DNA of 18,711 bases from CAZEJK01 sp964512045 (GTDB lineage: Bacteria; Acidobacteriota; Thermoanaerobaculia; Thermoanaerobaculales; Sulfomarinibacteraceae): positions 1 to 18,711 of the forward strand of contig CAZEJK010000092.1 in the NCBI GenBank assembly GCA_964512045.1, given 5' to 3'. The first letter of the stretch is position 1; every line of letters starts with the position of its first letter. This document shows, one piece after another, positions 7,042 to 13,613 of this stretch. Made by a program: the position numbers and the translations under genes. Under the pieces are notes generated by a model that saw nothing but the letters and a program-made list of their open reading frames with translations, searched no databases and was not told the origin of the DNA.

Positions 7042-8283
7042 TCAGTCCTCGAGCGGGCGGATGATCAGTCCCGACCGCAGCTTCGGCTCGAACCACGTGG
7101 ACTTCGGCGGCATGACCTCGCCCGCATCGGCCACCGCGAACAGCTGGCTGATGGAGGTGGGGTACACCGTGAAGGCAACCGCCCAGTCTCCCGAGTCCAC
7201 CAGACGCACCAGCTCCTCCGGACCACGGATTCCGCCGACGAAGTCGATCCGTTCGTCTGCGCGTGGATCTCCGATCCCGAGGATCGGAGACAGCAGCTGG
7301 TCCTGGAGGATCGCCACGTCCAGCGAGCGCACCGGATCACCCTCCGGAACGATGTCGGCGTGGGCTGTGAGCCGGTACCAGGTTCCACCGAGGTACATCC
7401 CGAAGCTCTTCCGCTCGCCAGGTCGAGGCTCCTCGGCCGGGGCCACGTCAAAGCGTTCTCGAACCGCTTCGAGAAACGCCTCCGGCGTCAGCTCGTTGAG
7501 ATCCCGCACGACGCGGTTGTAGTCCATGATCATCATCTGGTTGTCAGGGAAGATCACGGAAAGGAAGAAGTTGTAGGGCTCCTCGCCGGTATGGTCCGGG
7601 TTGGCGGCACGACGTGCCTCACGCACGCGCACCGCGGCAGCCGAACGGTGGTGACCATCCGCGACGTACAGCACCGGGATGTTGGCAAACGCCTCCTGCA
7701 ACGCCGCCACCTCGACCCGGTTGGAGACCACCCACAACGTATGGTGCACGCCGTCCGGGGCCGTGAAGTCGTACTCCGGCTCGCCCCGGATCATCTCTCC
7801 GACAAGGGTGTCGATCGTGCTGTCTGCCTTGTAGGTGAGAAACACCGGACCGGTGTTGGCGTTCAGCGCATCCACGTGCCGGGTCCGGTCGTCCTCCTTC
7901 TTGCGACGGGTGTGCTCGTGCTTCTTGATGATGTCGGCCTCGTACTCGTCGACCGACGCCCCGGCGACGACACCGATCTGCACGTGGTCACCCATCTGCT
8001 GCTGGTAGAGGTAGTAGCACTCGCGTGGATCGCGAGACAGCACGCCGTCATCGATCAGCTTGCGCAGGTTGGCGCCGCCCGTCTCATACACCGCGTCATC
8101 GTACGGATCGGTGCCCTCCGGCAGATCGATCTCCGGCTTGTTCACGTGCAGAAACGACAACGGGTTGCCCGCGGCCATCTCGCGCGCTTCCTCCGAGTTG
8201 AGCACATCGTACGGCGGACTGGCCACTTTCTCTGCAAGCTCGGGCTTCGGGCGCCATGCCCGGAACGGTTCGACACGTGCCAT
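7042..8283 (-). CDS. DUF1015 family protein, first gene of the serine operon
   Basis: This 413-aa soluble protein of family DUF1015 has no assigned reaction that I can name with certainty. Conserved-looking motifs are VASPPYDV (20-27), a charged histidine block KHEHTRRKKEDDR (121-133), and YVADGHHRSAAA (206-217). The GHHR segment recalls the core of ParB/sulfiredoxin-fold nucleotide-binding proteins, which is only a resemblance. The ATG at 8283 has GAGGTGGTGG upstream. It sits 49 nt before serA on the same strand, and serC follows, so it is expressed with the serine genes. DUF1015 genes are often found beside serA/serC. Because no serB lies here, a role in phosphoserine/serine metabolism is a reasonable guess but unproven. 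Confidence 0.85.
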   Translation of the reverse strand: MARVEPFRAWRPKPELAEKVASPPYDVLNSEEAREMAAGNPLSFLHVNKPEIDLPEGTDPYDDAVYETGGANLRKLIDDGVLSRDPRECYYLYQQQMGDHVQIGVVAGASVDEYEADIIKKHEHTRRKKEDDRTRHVDALNANTGPVFLTYKADSTIDTLVGEMIRGEPEYDFTAPDGVHHTLWVVSNRVEVAALQEAFANIPVLYVADGHHRSAAAVRVREARRAANPDHTGEEPYNFFLSVIFPDNQMMIMDYNRVVRDLNELTPEAFLEAVRERFDVAPAEEPRPGERKSFGMYLGGTWYRLTAHADIVPEGDPVRSLDVAILQDQLLSPILGIGDPRADERIDFVGGIRGPEELVRLVDSGDWAVAFTVYPTSISQLFAVADAGEVMPPKSTWFEPKLRSGLIIRPLED

Positions 8284-8309
8284 ATCCCCACCACCTCACA
8301 GAAGAGTTT

Positions 8310-8341
8310 GGTGGCCCCGGCCACCGTGTGAACCTTATCAC
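8310..8341 (-). promoter_or_regulatory. Upstream region of the serine operon: hairpin and GTGA-N6-TCAC dyad
   Basis: GGTGGCC (8310-8316) and GGCCACC (8319-8325) form a 7-bp stem with a 2-nt loop, 26-42 nt upstream of the DUF1015 start. On the mRNA its CCACC could instead pair with the ribosome-binding GGTGG, so a translational switch is possible. Just beyond lies GTGAACCTTATCAC (8328-8341), a GTGA-N6-TCAC dyad that overlaps a poor -10-like TAAGGT on the minus strand. The inverted repeats are seen; any regulatory role is inference. Confidence 0.35.
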
Positions 8342-8596
8342 ATGCTCCTGGCCGCCTCCACTCCGGGCCAACCGTCCGGTGCCTCGAGCGTTCCGCTGAG
8401 CCTGTCAGAAAGCGATGGCCGGACCGGCAAGGACCGACAGCACCTCCGTCGGGTCGCCTACGGTTCCGCCAAGGAAACCATGGTGGCTCTGGCAATGCTC
8501 GCCGAAATCGACGCGATCGATCGGCGCAAGGCCAACGAGGCCGTTGCGCTGATGGATCGCGTCTGTGCGATGACCTACAAGCTCATCGGAGGCTGA
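8342..8596 (+). pseudogene. Truncated four-helix-bundle (23S rRNA intervening-sequence type) protein
   Basis: This 84-aa frame matches the C-terminal two thirds of the four-helix-bundle family that includes proteins encoded in 23S rRNA intervening sequences (TIGR02436 type, normally about 115-125 aa). ASSVPLSLSESDGRTGKDRQ aligns with the family's SVPxNIxEGxGR segment, and the following RVAYGSAKET and the two amphipathic helices match well. The first helix and a half, about 45 residues, is missing. Only about 58 nt separate the ATG at 8342 from the divergent DUF1015 gene, and they cannot hold it. The short N-terminus AASTPGQPSG looks eroded. The function of intact members is unknown. It is followed at 45 nt by GC-rich hairpins. 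A functional short form cannot be excluded. Confidence 0.6.
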
Positions 8597-8631
8597 ACGA
8601 AGCTCGATCCCAAAGCTGCCTCGCCGGGGGC

Positions 8632-8696
8632 CGCGGGCCGGGCTCCGGATGGCCGGAGCCTGGTCCGGCGCCGGGACCAGATCCGGGTCCGGCCTG
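8632..8696. repeat. GC-rich double hairpin after the four-helix-bundle remnant
   Basis: GGCTCCGG (8641-8648) and CCGGAGCC (8653-8660) make a perfect 8-bp stem with loop ATGG. It is followed directly by TGGTCC (8661-8666) and GGACCA (8674-8679) around a GGCGCCG centre. The segment then continues with more CCGGGTCCGG units. The composition matches the window start and 9186-9235. It may serve as a REP-like element or a terminator without a T-run. Confidence 0.6.
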
Positions 8697-8808
8697 TTGC
8701 GTCGTCGATCCTGCCATACAGAGTCGTGCCGATTGCCCCTCACGCCGCGAGCACGTGCCCCGGCGTAGCCGCGGTGGGCGGTTCATGAGCGAAGGTCCAG
8801 AGCCCCCC

Positions 8809-9150
8809 GCATACCGGCTCACCACGTCATCTCGACCGAGCTTTCGTGGGGCATCTCCGTGCCGGCATCACACGACTTTGTTGCAGCCGCCGAGCACCTG
8901 GCGAGCGGAGAGATCCCGCCGGAGAACGATGGCCTCCCGGACCCGGTATACGGCCCCGGTCATCGGTCCCGGACCCGGGGCCGTTGACCGGGTCCGGGGC
9001 CGCAAGATGTTGCGTGGCAAAGGATTCTGCCACGAGATCTCTCCGCTCGCCAGGTTCTCCGCTGACGTCAGTGACGCAGTGTGCTCCAACACCATCTGCA
9101 ATGCCACGACAGCTCGGTCGAGATGACGGGGCTGTTGATGGGCGGTATGC
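8809..9150. repeat. Imperfect inverted duplication with a GC-rich hairpin core
   Basis: The plus strand from 8809 and the minus strand from 9150 share the same ordered blocks. These are GCATACCG (8809-8816 and 9150-9143), GTCATCTCGACCGAGCT (from 8826 and from 9127), TCGTGG, ACCTGGCGAGCGGAGAGATC (from 8896 and from 9055), and CCGGACCCGG near the centre. Spacing between the second and fourth blocks is 70 nt in one arm and 72 in the other. The core holds CCGGACCCGG (8969-8978) against CCGGGTCCGG (8988-8997). Two diverged copies of one sequence thus face each other. No transposase and no obvious target-site duplication are visible. Confidence 0.75.
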
Positions 9151-9185
9151 TCCCAGTCGCGTCTGAAGGGCCATGCAACGAAGCC

Positions 9186-9240
9186 ACCCGGTCCCGGCCC
9201 TGGCCCCGGACGCCGGAAGCCGGCCCCGGAATCCCGAAGC
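9186..9240. repeat. GC-rich CCGG/GGCC-type repeat
   Basis: A run of GGTCCCGGCCCTGGCCCCGG (9189-9208) followed by further CCGG-bearing units resembles the first bases of the window and the 8632-8696 cluster. It lies in the gene-poor region with no adjoining ORF that I can support. Confidence 0.45.
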
Positions 9241-9445
9241 CCCGACCGCCGCTCTGACCCGCAACGCCACTGCTTGCTCACCCCCGCGGTATTCCCAATG
9301 AACCCCAATCCACCCCAGCACGAAGCCCCGACCCGTCGGGTCGACCCGCACGCTCCGTGGTCACCTCATGCCCGTCATCCGGGACCACCGTCCGGTACCG
9401 TTCATCGGGTGCGGATGCCGCTGCGCGCCATCACCCACGTCGCCG

Positions 9446-9473
9446 TTGCACACCGCAAAACCTGTGCTAATGT
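9446..9473 (+). promoter_or_regulatory. Candidate promoter of the WYL regulator
   Basis: TTGCAC (9446-9451) is followed after 16 nt by TAATGT (9468-9473), with a TG two bases before it that could act as an extended -10. The area is visibly richer in A and T than its surroundings. Transcription would start near 9480, giving a leader of about 55 nt that carries the two TGACA repeats at 9502 and 9511. Confidence 0.4.
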
Positions 9474-9501
9474 TGAGAGTGGTGAAGGAACGAACGTTTT
9501 C

Positions 9502-9516
9502 TGACAATCCTGACAT
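9502..9516. promoter_or_regulatory. TGACAA-type motif upstream of the WYL gene
   Basis: TGACAATCCTGACAT contains two direct TGACA pentamers spaced 9 nt apart. It resembles TGACAAACTGAGAT at 10553-10566 upstream of cas3. It lies between the candidate promoter and the GTG start at 9535, a position suited to a repressor. The resemblance is seen; a role as WYL-protein binding site is conjecture. Confidence 0.3.
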
Positions 9517-9534
9517 TTTCTTGGGAAGTCGAGG

Positions 9535-10530
9535 GTGCCCAGAGGCAACCAGCTGATCCGACAGTGGCGCATTCTCCGCGCGCTCGAGTCCAGCCGCTAC
9601 GGCCGGACCGCGGCCGAGCTCCACGAGGAGGTGGCCGAGCTCGGTAGTGTGCGCACCATCTACCGCGACCTGCAGGCGCTGGAGTCCGCTGGCTTTCCGC
9701 TGTATCAGGACGATGACGGGCGTTGGCGGCTGCTGTCGCCATCAGAAGGCGGACCGGCGGTGCCGATCCAGCCCACCGAGATCATCGCGCTGCTGCTCTC
9801 CGAGCAGGCGATGGCCCCGCTCAGGGGCTCGGAGCTCGCCGAGCCCCTCGTGCGCCTGCGCTCGAAGCTGGAAGCGATGCTCGGCCCAGGAGCTCGCGCC
9901 TACGTCGACCAGCTCCGCGGCGGTCTGCTCGCCACCGTCTCGGCAGCGGGCGACTACGCCGGCCAGCGCTCCGAGCTGGAGCACCTGGAGCAGGCGATCC
10001 GCGACCATCGGAAGGTCCAGCTGCTGCACTACGCCGCGCACCGTCAGGAGACCCTCCAACGGACCGTCGATCCCTACGGCCTCTGGTATGTCGATGGTTC
10101 GCTCTATCTGATCGCGTTTGATGAGCTCAGAACCGACTATCGGAAGTTCCTCGTCGACCGTATCCGCACGGTCACCCTGCTCGACGACACGTTCGAGCCC
10201 GAGCCCGACTTCGACCTCCAGAGCTACGTTGGCCGCGGCTTCCGCGTCTGGCACGGCGCCATCCACCGCGTTGTCGTCAGCTTCAGGCCGCCAGTGGCGC
10301 ACCTGCCCACCGAGCGGCGCTACCACCGCACCCAGAAGCTCCACCAGCAAGGTGACGGCAGCTGCCGCGTCACCTTCGACGCAGCCGGCCTCCCCGAGCT
10401 CGCCGCCTGGGTCGCCTCCTTCGGCGGCAACGTCCGTGCCCTCGAGCCCCCCGAGCTCGTCGCCATGGTCCGCGACCTCCACCACCACGGCCTCGCCGCG
10501 CACGCAGAAGAGGAGAAAAACCCAGAGTGA
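9535..10530 (+). CDS. WYL-domain transcriptional regulator
   Basis: This 331-aa regulator has an N-terminal winged helix (about residues 6-60, with the recognition helix in SVRTIYRDLQALESAGFPL). A WYL domain follows from about 145, seen in RTVDPYGLWYVDGSLYLIAF and the downstream DYRKFLVDRI; the name-giving tripeptide here is LYL. A C-terminal WCX-like extension ends near 325. WYL proteins bind nucleic acid or small ligands through the WYL fold, and many sit beside CRISPR-Cas and other defence genes. GTG at 9535 is chosen because the HTH begins directly after it; the ribosome site is poor (GGGAAG, with GAGG too close). The gene ends 105 nt before cas3 on the same strand. It could repress or activate the cas operon; the sequence alone does not say which. 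Confidence 0.88.
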   Translation: MPRGNQLIRQWRILRALESSRYGRTAAELHEEVAELGSVRTIYRDLQALESAGFPLYQDDDGRWRLLSPSEGGPAVPIQPTEIIALLLSEQAMAPLRGSELAEPLVRLRSKLEAMLGPGARAYVDQLRGGLLATVSAAGDYAGQRSELEHLEQAIRDHRKVQLLHYAAHRQETLQRTVDPYGLWYVDGSLYLIAFDELRTDYRKFLVDRIRTVTLLDDTFEPEPDFDLQSYVGRGFRVWHGAIHRVVVSFRPPVAHLPTERRYHRTQKLHQQGDGSCRVTFDAAGLPELAAWVASFGGNVRALEPPELVAMVRDLHHHGLAAHAEEEKNPE

Positions 10531-10635
10531 CAGATGAGGTCGTGTCCTTGGATGACAAACTGAGATGAAACGATCGAGTCGACTGACGTCCACGCCGAAG
10601 CCCGGCTTCGTGACCTAGCAGGCACAGGAGAGTCT
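10531..10635 (+). promoter_or_regulatory. WYL-cas3 intergenic region with shared motif and dyads
   Basis: This 105-nt gap holds TGACAAACTGAGAT (10553-10566), similar to the motif ahead of the WYL gene. It also has the 8-bp palindrome AGTCGACT (10577-10584), a CGAAGC/GCTTCG hairpin (10596-10610, 3-nt loop, no T-run), and the cas3 ribosome site AGGAG (10626-10630). A separate promoter for the cas operon probably lies here but I cannot assign clear -35/-10 boxes. The hairpin could weakly separate transcription of the two units. Confidence 0.45.
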
Positions 10636-12867
10636 ATGGAGTTCTACGCACACACCTTGCCCGATCAACCCCCAGAAGCCTGGCAAAGCCTGACGGACCA
10701 CCTGAATGGCGTAGCGCAGCGCGCCGAGGAGTTCGCGTCCGCATTTGGCGCCGGCGAGTGGGGGCGTGCCGCAGGTCTCCTGCATGATCTGGGCAAGTAC
10801 TCCGAGGAGTTTCAGCGATACATCGCTGGATCGTATCTGGGAGACTCGCATTCCCTCGAGCAACGGGGACGCATCGATCACACGACGGCTGGCGCTCGGC
10901 ATGCTGTGGCGGTTCTGGGCGGGCATGGGCACCTTCTGGCCTACGTCGTTTCGGGCCACCACTCAGGCCTGTTGGATGGACGCAGTGAGGGTCCATGTCT
11001 CGAGGCGCGACTTCAAAAGCGGGAACTGCCTCGGTGGCGACACGAGCAGACAGTACTCCCGAGTCTCCCGCGGCTGGAGCCGCCGATGCAGCTCAAGAGC
11101 CGCCCAAACATAGATTGCTTCACAATCGCGTTCTTCGTACGCATGCTCTTCTCGTGCCTGACGGATGCCGACTTCCTCGACACGGAGGAGTTCATGGCTC
11201 CGGAGCGAGCGAAGGAGCGGCCCTTCTACCCGGATAACGTCATTCAGGAGATGGAGCGCCGCTTGCAGGAGCACATGACGCAGCTCTCGTCGTCGAACTC
11301 TCAGATCAACAGGCAGCGGCAGGACGTCCTTCGTGAGTGTGTCGAGGCCGCCGACAATCCCCCGGGGCTGTTTTCCTTAACCGTGCCGACTGGAGGGGGC
11401 AAGACGTTATCCTCTCTTGCTTTCGCTCTTCGCCATGCGTCGATTCACGGCCTTCGGCGAGTCGTGTACGTCATACCGTTCACCAGCATCATCGAGCAAA
11501 ACGCCGCGGTGTTTCGGGAGGTGTTCCAGCCGCTAGTTGATCGAGGGGTGGCCGAGGTTGTTCTCGAGCATCACAGTAACCTCGATATGGGCATCGAGTC
11601 CACTGGAAGCCGGCTGGCAACTGAGAACTGGGATGCACCGTTAGTGGTGACGACGTCGGTTCAGTTCTACGAGTCGCTGTATGCCAACCGAACCTCTAGG
11701 TGCAGGAAGCTGCACAACCTGTCGAACGCAGTTGTGATCCTTGACGAGGTTCAGACACTGCCCGTGGAGCTGCTCCATCCATGTCTCCGAGCCCTCGATG
11801 AGCTGGCGCATGGGTACGGCAGCTCCATCGTCCTCTGCACGGCCACCCAACCCGCCGTGCATCGGCGCGACGACTTTCCGATCGGGCTGCAGAGCGTCCG
11901 AGAGATCATCACGGATCCGGCGGCGCTCTATCTGCAGCTGCAGCGTACGCAGGTGATCGATGCCGGGGAGCTGACGCAGAGCGAGCTCGCCGAAAGCCTT
12001 CTCGATGAGGAGCAAGCGCTTTGCATCGTCAACACCCGGCGCGAGGCTCGTGACCTCTTCGAGACGCTGGGCGGTTCAGATTCGGATCACTTTCACCTGA
12101 GCGCTTTAATGTGTCCGGAGCACCGAAGCCAGGTGCTTCGTGAGATTTGCCGCCGGCTCGATGCCGGGGAGCCGTGTCGCGTGATCTCGACCCAGCTGAT
12201 CGAGGCTGGCGTTGATATCGACTTTCCAGTGGTGTACAGGGCGCTTGCGGGCCTTGACTCGATCGCTCAAGCGGCAGGACGATGCAATCGGAACGCCTCG
12301 CTGGGCCCTGGGAAGCTCGGTCACGTCTATGTATACCGTCCTGAGGGTGAAGGCTCCCGCGGCTACTTCGCGGAAACAGCGGGGTGCGGAGCGCAGATCC
12401 TCGAGCTGTACCGAGACGATCCTCTCGGGCTCGATGCGGTGGAGCATTACTTTCGTCTCTACTACTGGCAGCGAGAGGACAGCTGGGACAAGAAGCAAAT
12501 CCTGGGAGCGTTCCAGATCTTAAGAGATCGCAGTTTGCCTTTTTCGTTTTCATTCGCGGCCGCAGCCGCTGCGTTTCGTCTAATCGAGTCTCCTACGAAG
12601 CCAGTCATTGTGCCATGGGATGGCAGTGCAAGTAGGCTGTGCGATCGTCTTCGGGAGAGGTTCGATACGCCGGGTCGCGATCTGCTGCGGCAGCTACAGA
12701 AGTACACGGTGAGCGTCCACGAGCGGCAGTGGTCGCAGCACGTGGCGCGTGGTGATATCGAGCTCGTGAGCGATCGGTATCCGATTCTGGTGTCGCCGGA
12801 GCTTCTGTACTCGGCTGAGACAGGCCTGTGCCTCGAGGGCGAGCAGCACTCGTTCCTCAATGTGTGA
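10636..12867 (+). CDS. cas3: CRISPR-associated nuclease-helicase Cas3, type I-C
   Basis: This 743-aa protein is recruited by Cascade to nick, unwind and degrade target DNA. The N-terminal HD nuclease shows H22, LLHDLGKYS with H50-D51, IDHTTAGA with H82, and VVSGHHSGL with H108/H109. The superfamily-2 helicase follows: Walker A PTGGGKT (251-257), the DEAH-like box DEVQ (370-373), TAT (402-404), and motif VI QAAGRCNRN (545-553). The length fits single-chain I-C Cas3. AGGAG precedes the ATG. It is first in a same-strand operon, with cas5 12 nt downstream. All key HD and helicase residues are present, so it should be active. Confidence 0.97.
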   Translation: MEFYAHTLPDQPPEAWQSLTDHLNGVAQRAEEFASAFGAGEWGRAAGLLHDLGKYSEEFQRYIAGSYLGDSHSLEQRGRIDHTTAGARHAVAVLGGHGHLLAYVVSGHHSGLLDGRSEGPCLEARLQKRELPRWRHEQTVLPSLPRLEPPMQLKSRPNIDCFTIAFFVRMLFSCLTDADFLDTEEFMAPERAKERPFYPDNVIQEMERRLQEHMTQLSSSNSQINRQRQDVLRECVEAADNPPGLFSLTVPTGGGKTLSSLAFALRHASIHGLRRVVYVIPFTSIIEQNAAVFREVFQPLVDRGVAEVVLEHHSNLDMGIESTGSRLATENWDAPLVVTTSVQFYESLYANRTSRCRKLHNLSNAVVILDEVQTLPVELLHPCLRALDELAHGYGSSIVLCTATQPAVHRRDDFPIGLQSVREIITDPAALYLQLQRTQVIDAGELTQSELAESLLDEEQALCIVNTRREARDLFETLGGSDSDHFHLSALMCPEHRSQVLREICRRLDAGEPCRVISTQLIEAGVDIDFPVVYRALAGLDSIAQAAGRCNRNASLGPGKLGHVYVYRPEGEGSRGYFAETAGCGAQILELYRDDPLGLDAVEHYFRLYYWQREDSWDKKQILGAFQILRDRSLPFSFSFAAAAAAFRLIESPTKPVIVPWDGSASRLCDRLRERFDTPGRDLLRQLQKYTVSVHERQWSQHVARGDIELVSDRYPILVSPELLYSAETGLCLEGEQHSFLNV

Positions 12868-12879
12868 AAGGGAGGAGGT

Positions 12880-13605
12880 ATGGCGTACGGTATCAAGCTC
12901 ATAGTCTGGGGCGATTTTGCCTCGTTCAACCGTCCAGAGATGAAGGTGGAGCGGGTCTCCTACGACGTCATGACCCCGTCTGCGGCGCGGGGAATTCTGG
13001 AGGCAATCTACTGGAAGCCGCAGATGCGTTGGGTCGTTGACAGGCTTCATGTTCTGAGGCCGATCCGGTTCTCCAACATCCGACGCAACGAGATCTCCTG
13101 CAAGATCCCGGTAAAAGGGTCCTCTGGCGCCAACGCAGCCATGAAGAACGGCAGCGGTGCACTGGGGGTCGCGGTATCGGAGGTGCGGCAGCAACGGGCA
13201 GCGATGGTTTTGCGGGATGTCTGTTACGGGATTGAGGCTCACGTCGAGGTGCTCGATCCCGACGGAGGCAACGGAGAGGTGCTGAGGGCCCCGGAGGCCA
13301 AGCACCTCGAGATGTTCAAACGTCGTGCCGCTCGCGGCCAGTACTTTCACCATCCGTACCTGGGCTGTCGGGAGTTTCCTGCGGACTTCGAGCTTGTCGA
13401 TGGGTTTCCGGCGCCCCCCGACGAGCTTCAGGGGCCGAAAGAGCTCGGGTACATGCTGCACGACATCGCGTTTGTGCCGGCAAAGAAGGGTCCGATTGTC
13501 GACTCGAACACCGGCCGTCGCGTCGAGGCGCAGCCACGCTTCTTCCGTGCGACGTTGCAGGATGGCGTCCTTGAGGTACCGTTGTTCGAGCAGGCGCTGG
13601 CGTGA
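12880..13605 (+). CDS. cas5c: Cas5c (Cas5d), CRISPR RNA-processing endonuclease and Cascade subunit
   Basis: This 241-aa protein begins GIKLIVWGDFASFNRPEMKVE, the standard N-terminus of type I-C Cas5. In subtype I-C, which lacks Cas6, this protein cuts the precursor RNA at the base of the repeat hairpin and stays bound to the 5' handle. Y44 (in EAIYWK) and H121 (in GIEAHVEV) lie where catalytic Tyr and His residues of Cas5d are expected, judged by position only. The ATG at 12880 has a strong AGGGAGGAGG ribosome site. It lies 12 nt after cas3 and 8 nt before cas8c. The repeats downstream have the hairpin and tail it needs. Confidence 0.95.
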   Translation: MAYGIKLIVWGDFASFNRPEMKVERVSYDVMTPSAARGILEAIYWKPQMRWVVDRLHVLRPIRFSNIRRNEISCKIPVKGSSGANAAMKNGSGALGVAVSEVRQQRAAMVLRDVCYGIEAHVEVLDPDGGNGEVLRAPEAKHLEMFKRRAARGQYFHHPYLGCREFPADFELVDGFPAPPDELQGPKELGYMLHDIAFVPAKKGPIVDSNTGRRVEAQPRFFRATLQDGVLEVPLFEQALA

Positions 13606-13613
13606 GGTGAGCG

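Larger units (their letters stand above)
8597..9534. other. Gene-poor region of 938 nt
   Basis: I see no convincing gene here on either strand; the open frames have no recognisable domain and overlap one another in several frames. It contains GC-rich hairpin clusters (8632-8696, 8950-9002, 9186-9235) and a pair of related sequences in inverted orientation (8809-9150). At its right end is a lower-GC stretch carrying the probable promoter of the WYL gene. It reads as a graveyard of repeat and gene fragments next to the four-helix-bundle remnant. Confidence 0.6.

Noticed and set aside
6601..8331. 576-aa plus-strand open frame opposite serA and DUF1015
   Set aside because: It is antisense to two clear genes, with biased His/Arg/Val-rich composition and no domain. 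High GC leaves the opposite strand open.
8868..9308. 146-aa minus-strand open frame in the gene-poor region (contains AENLASGEISW)
   Set aside because: It spans the inverted duplication and GC-rich repeats and has no recognisable family or clear ribosome site. The similar peptide on the other strand reflects the repeat, though a decayed gene fragment remains possible.
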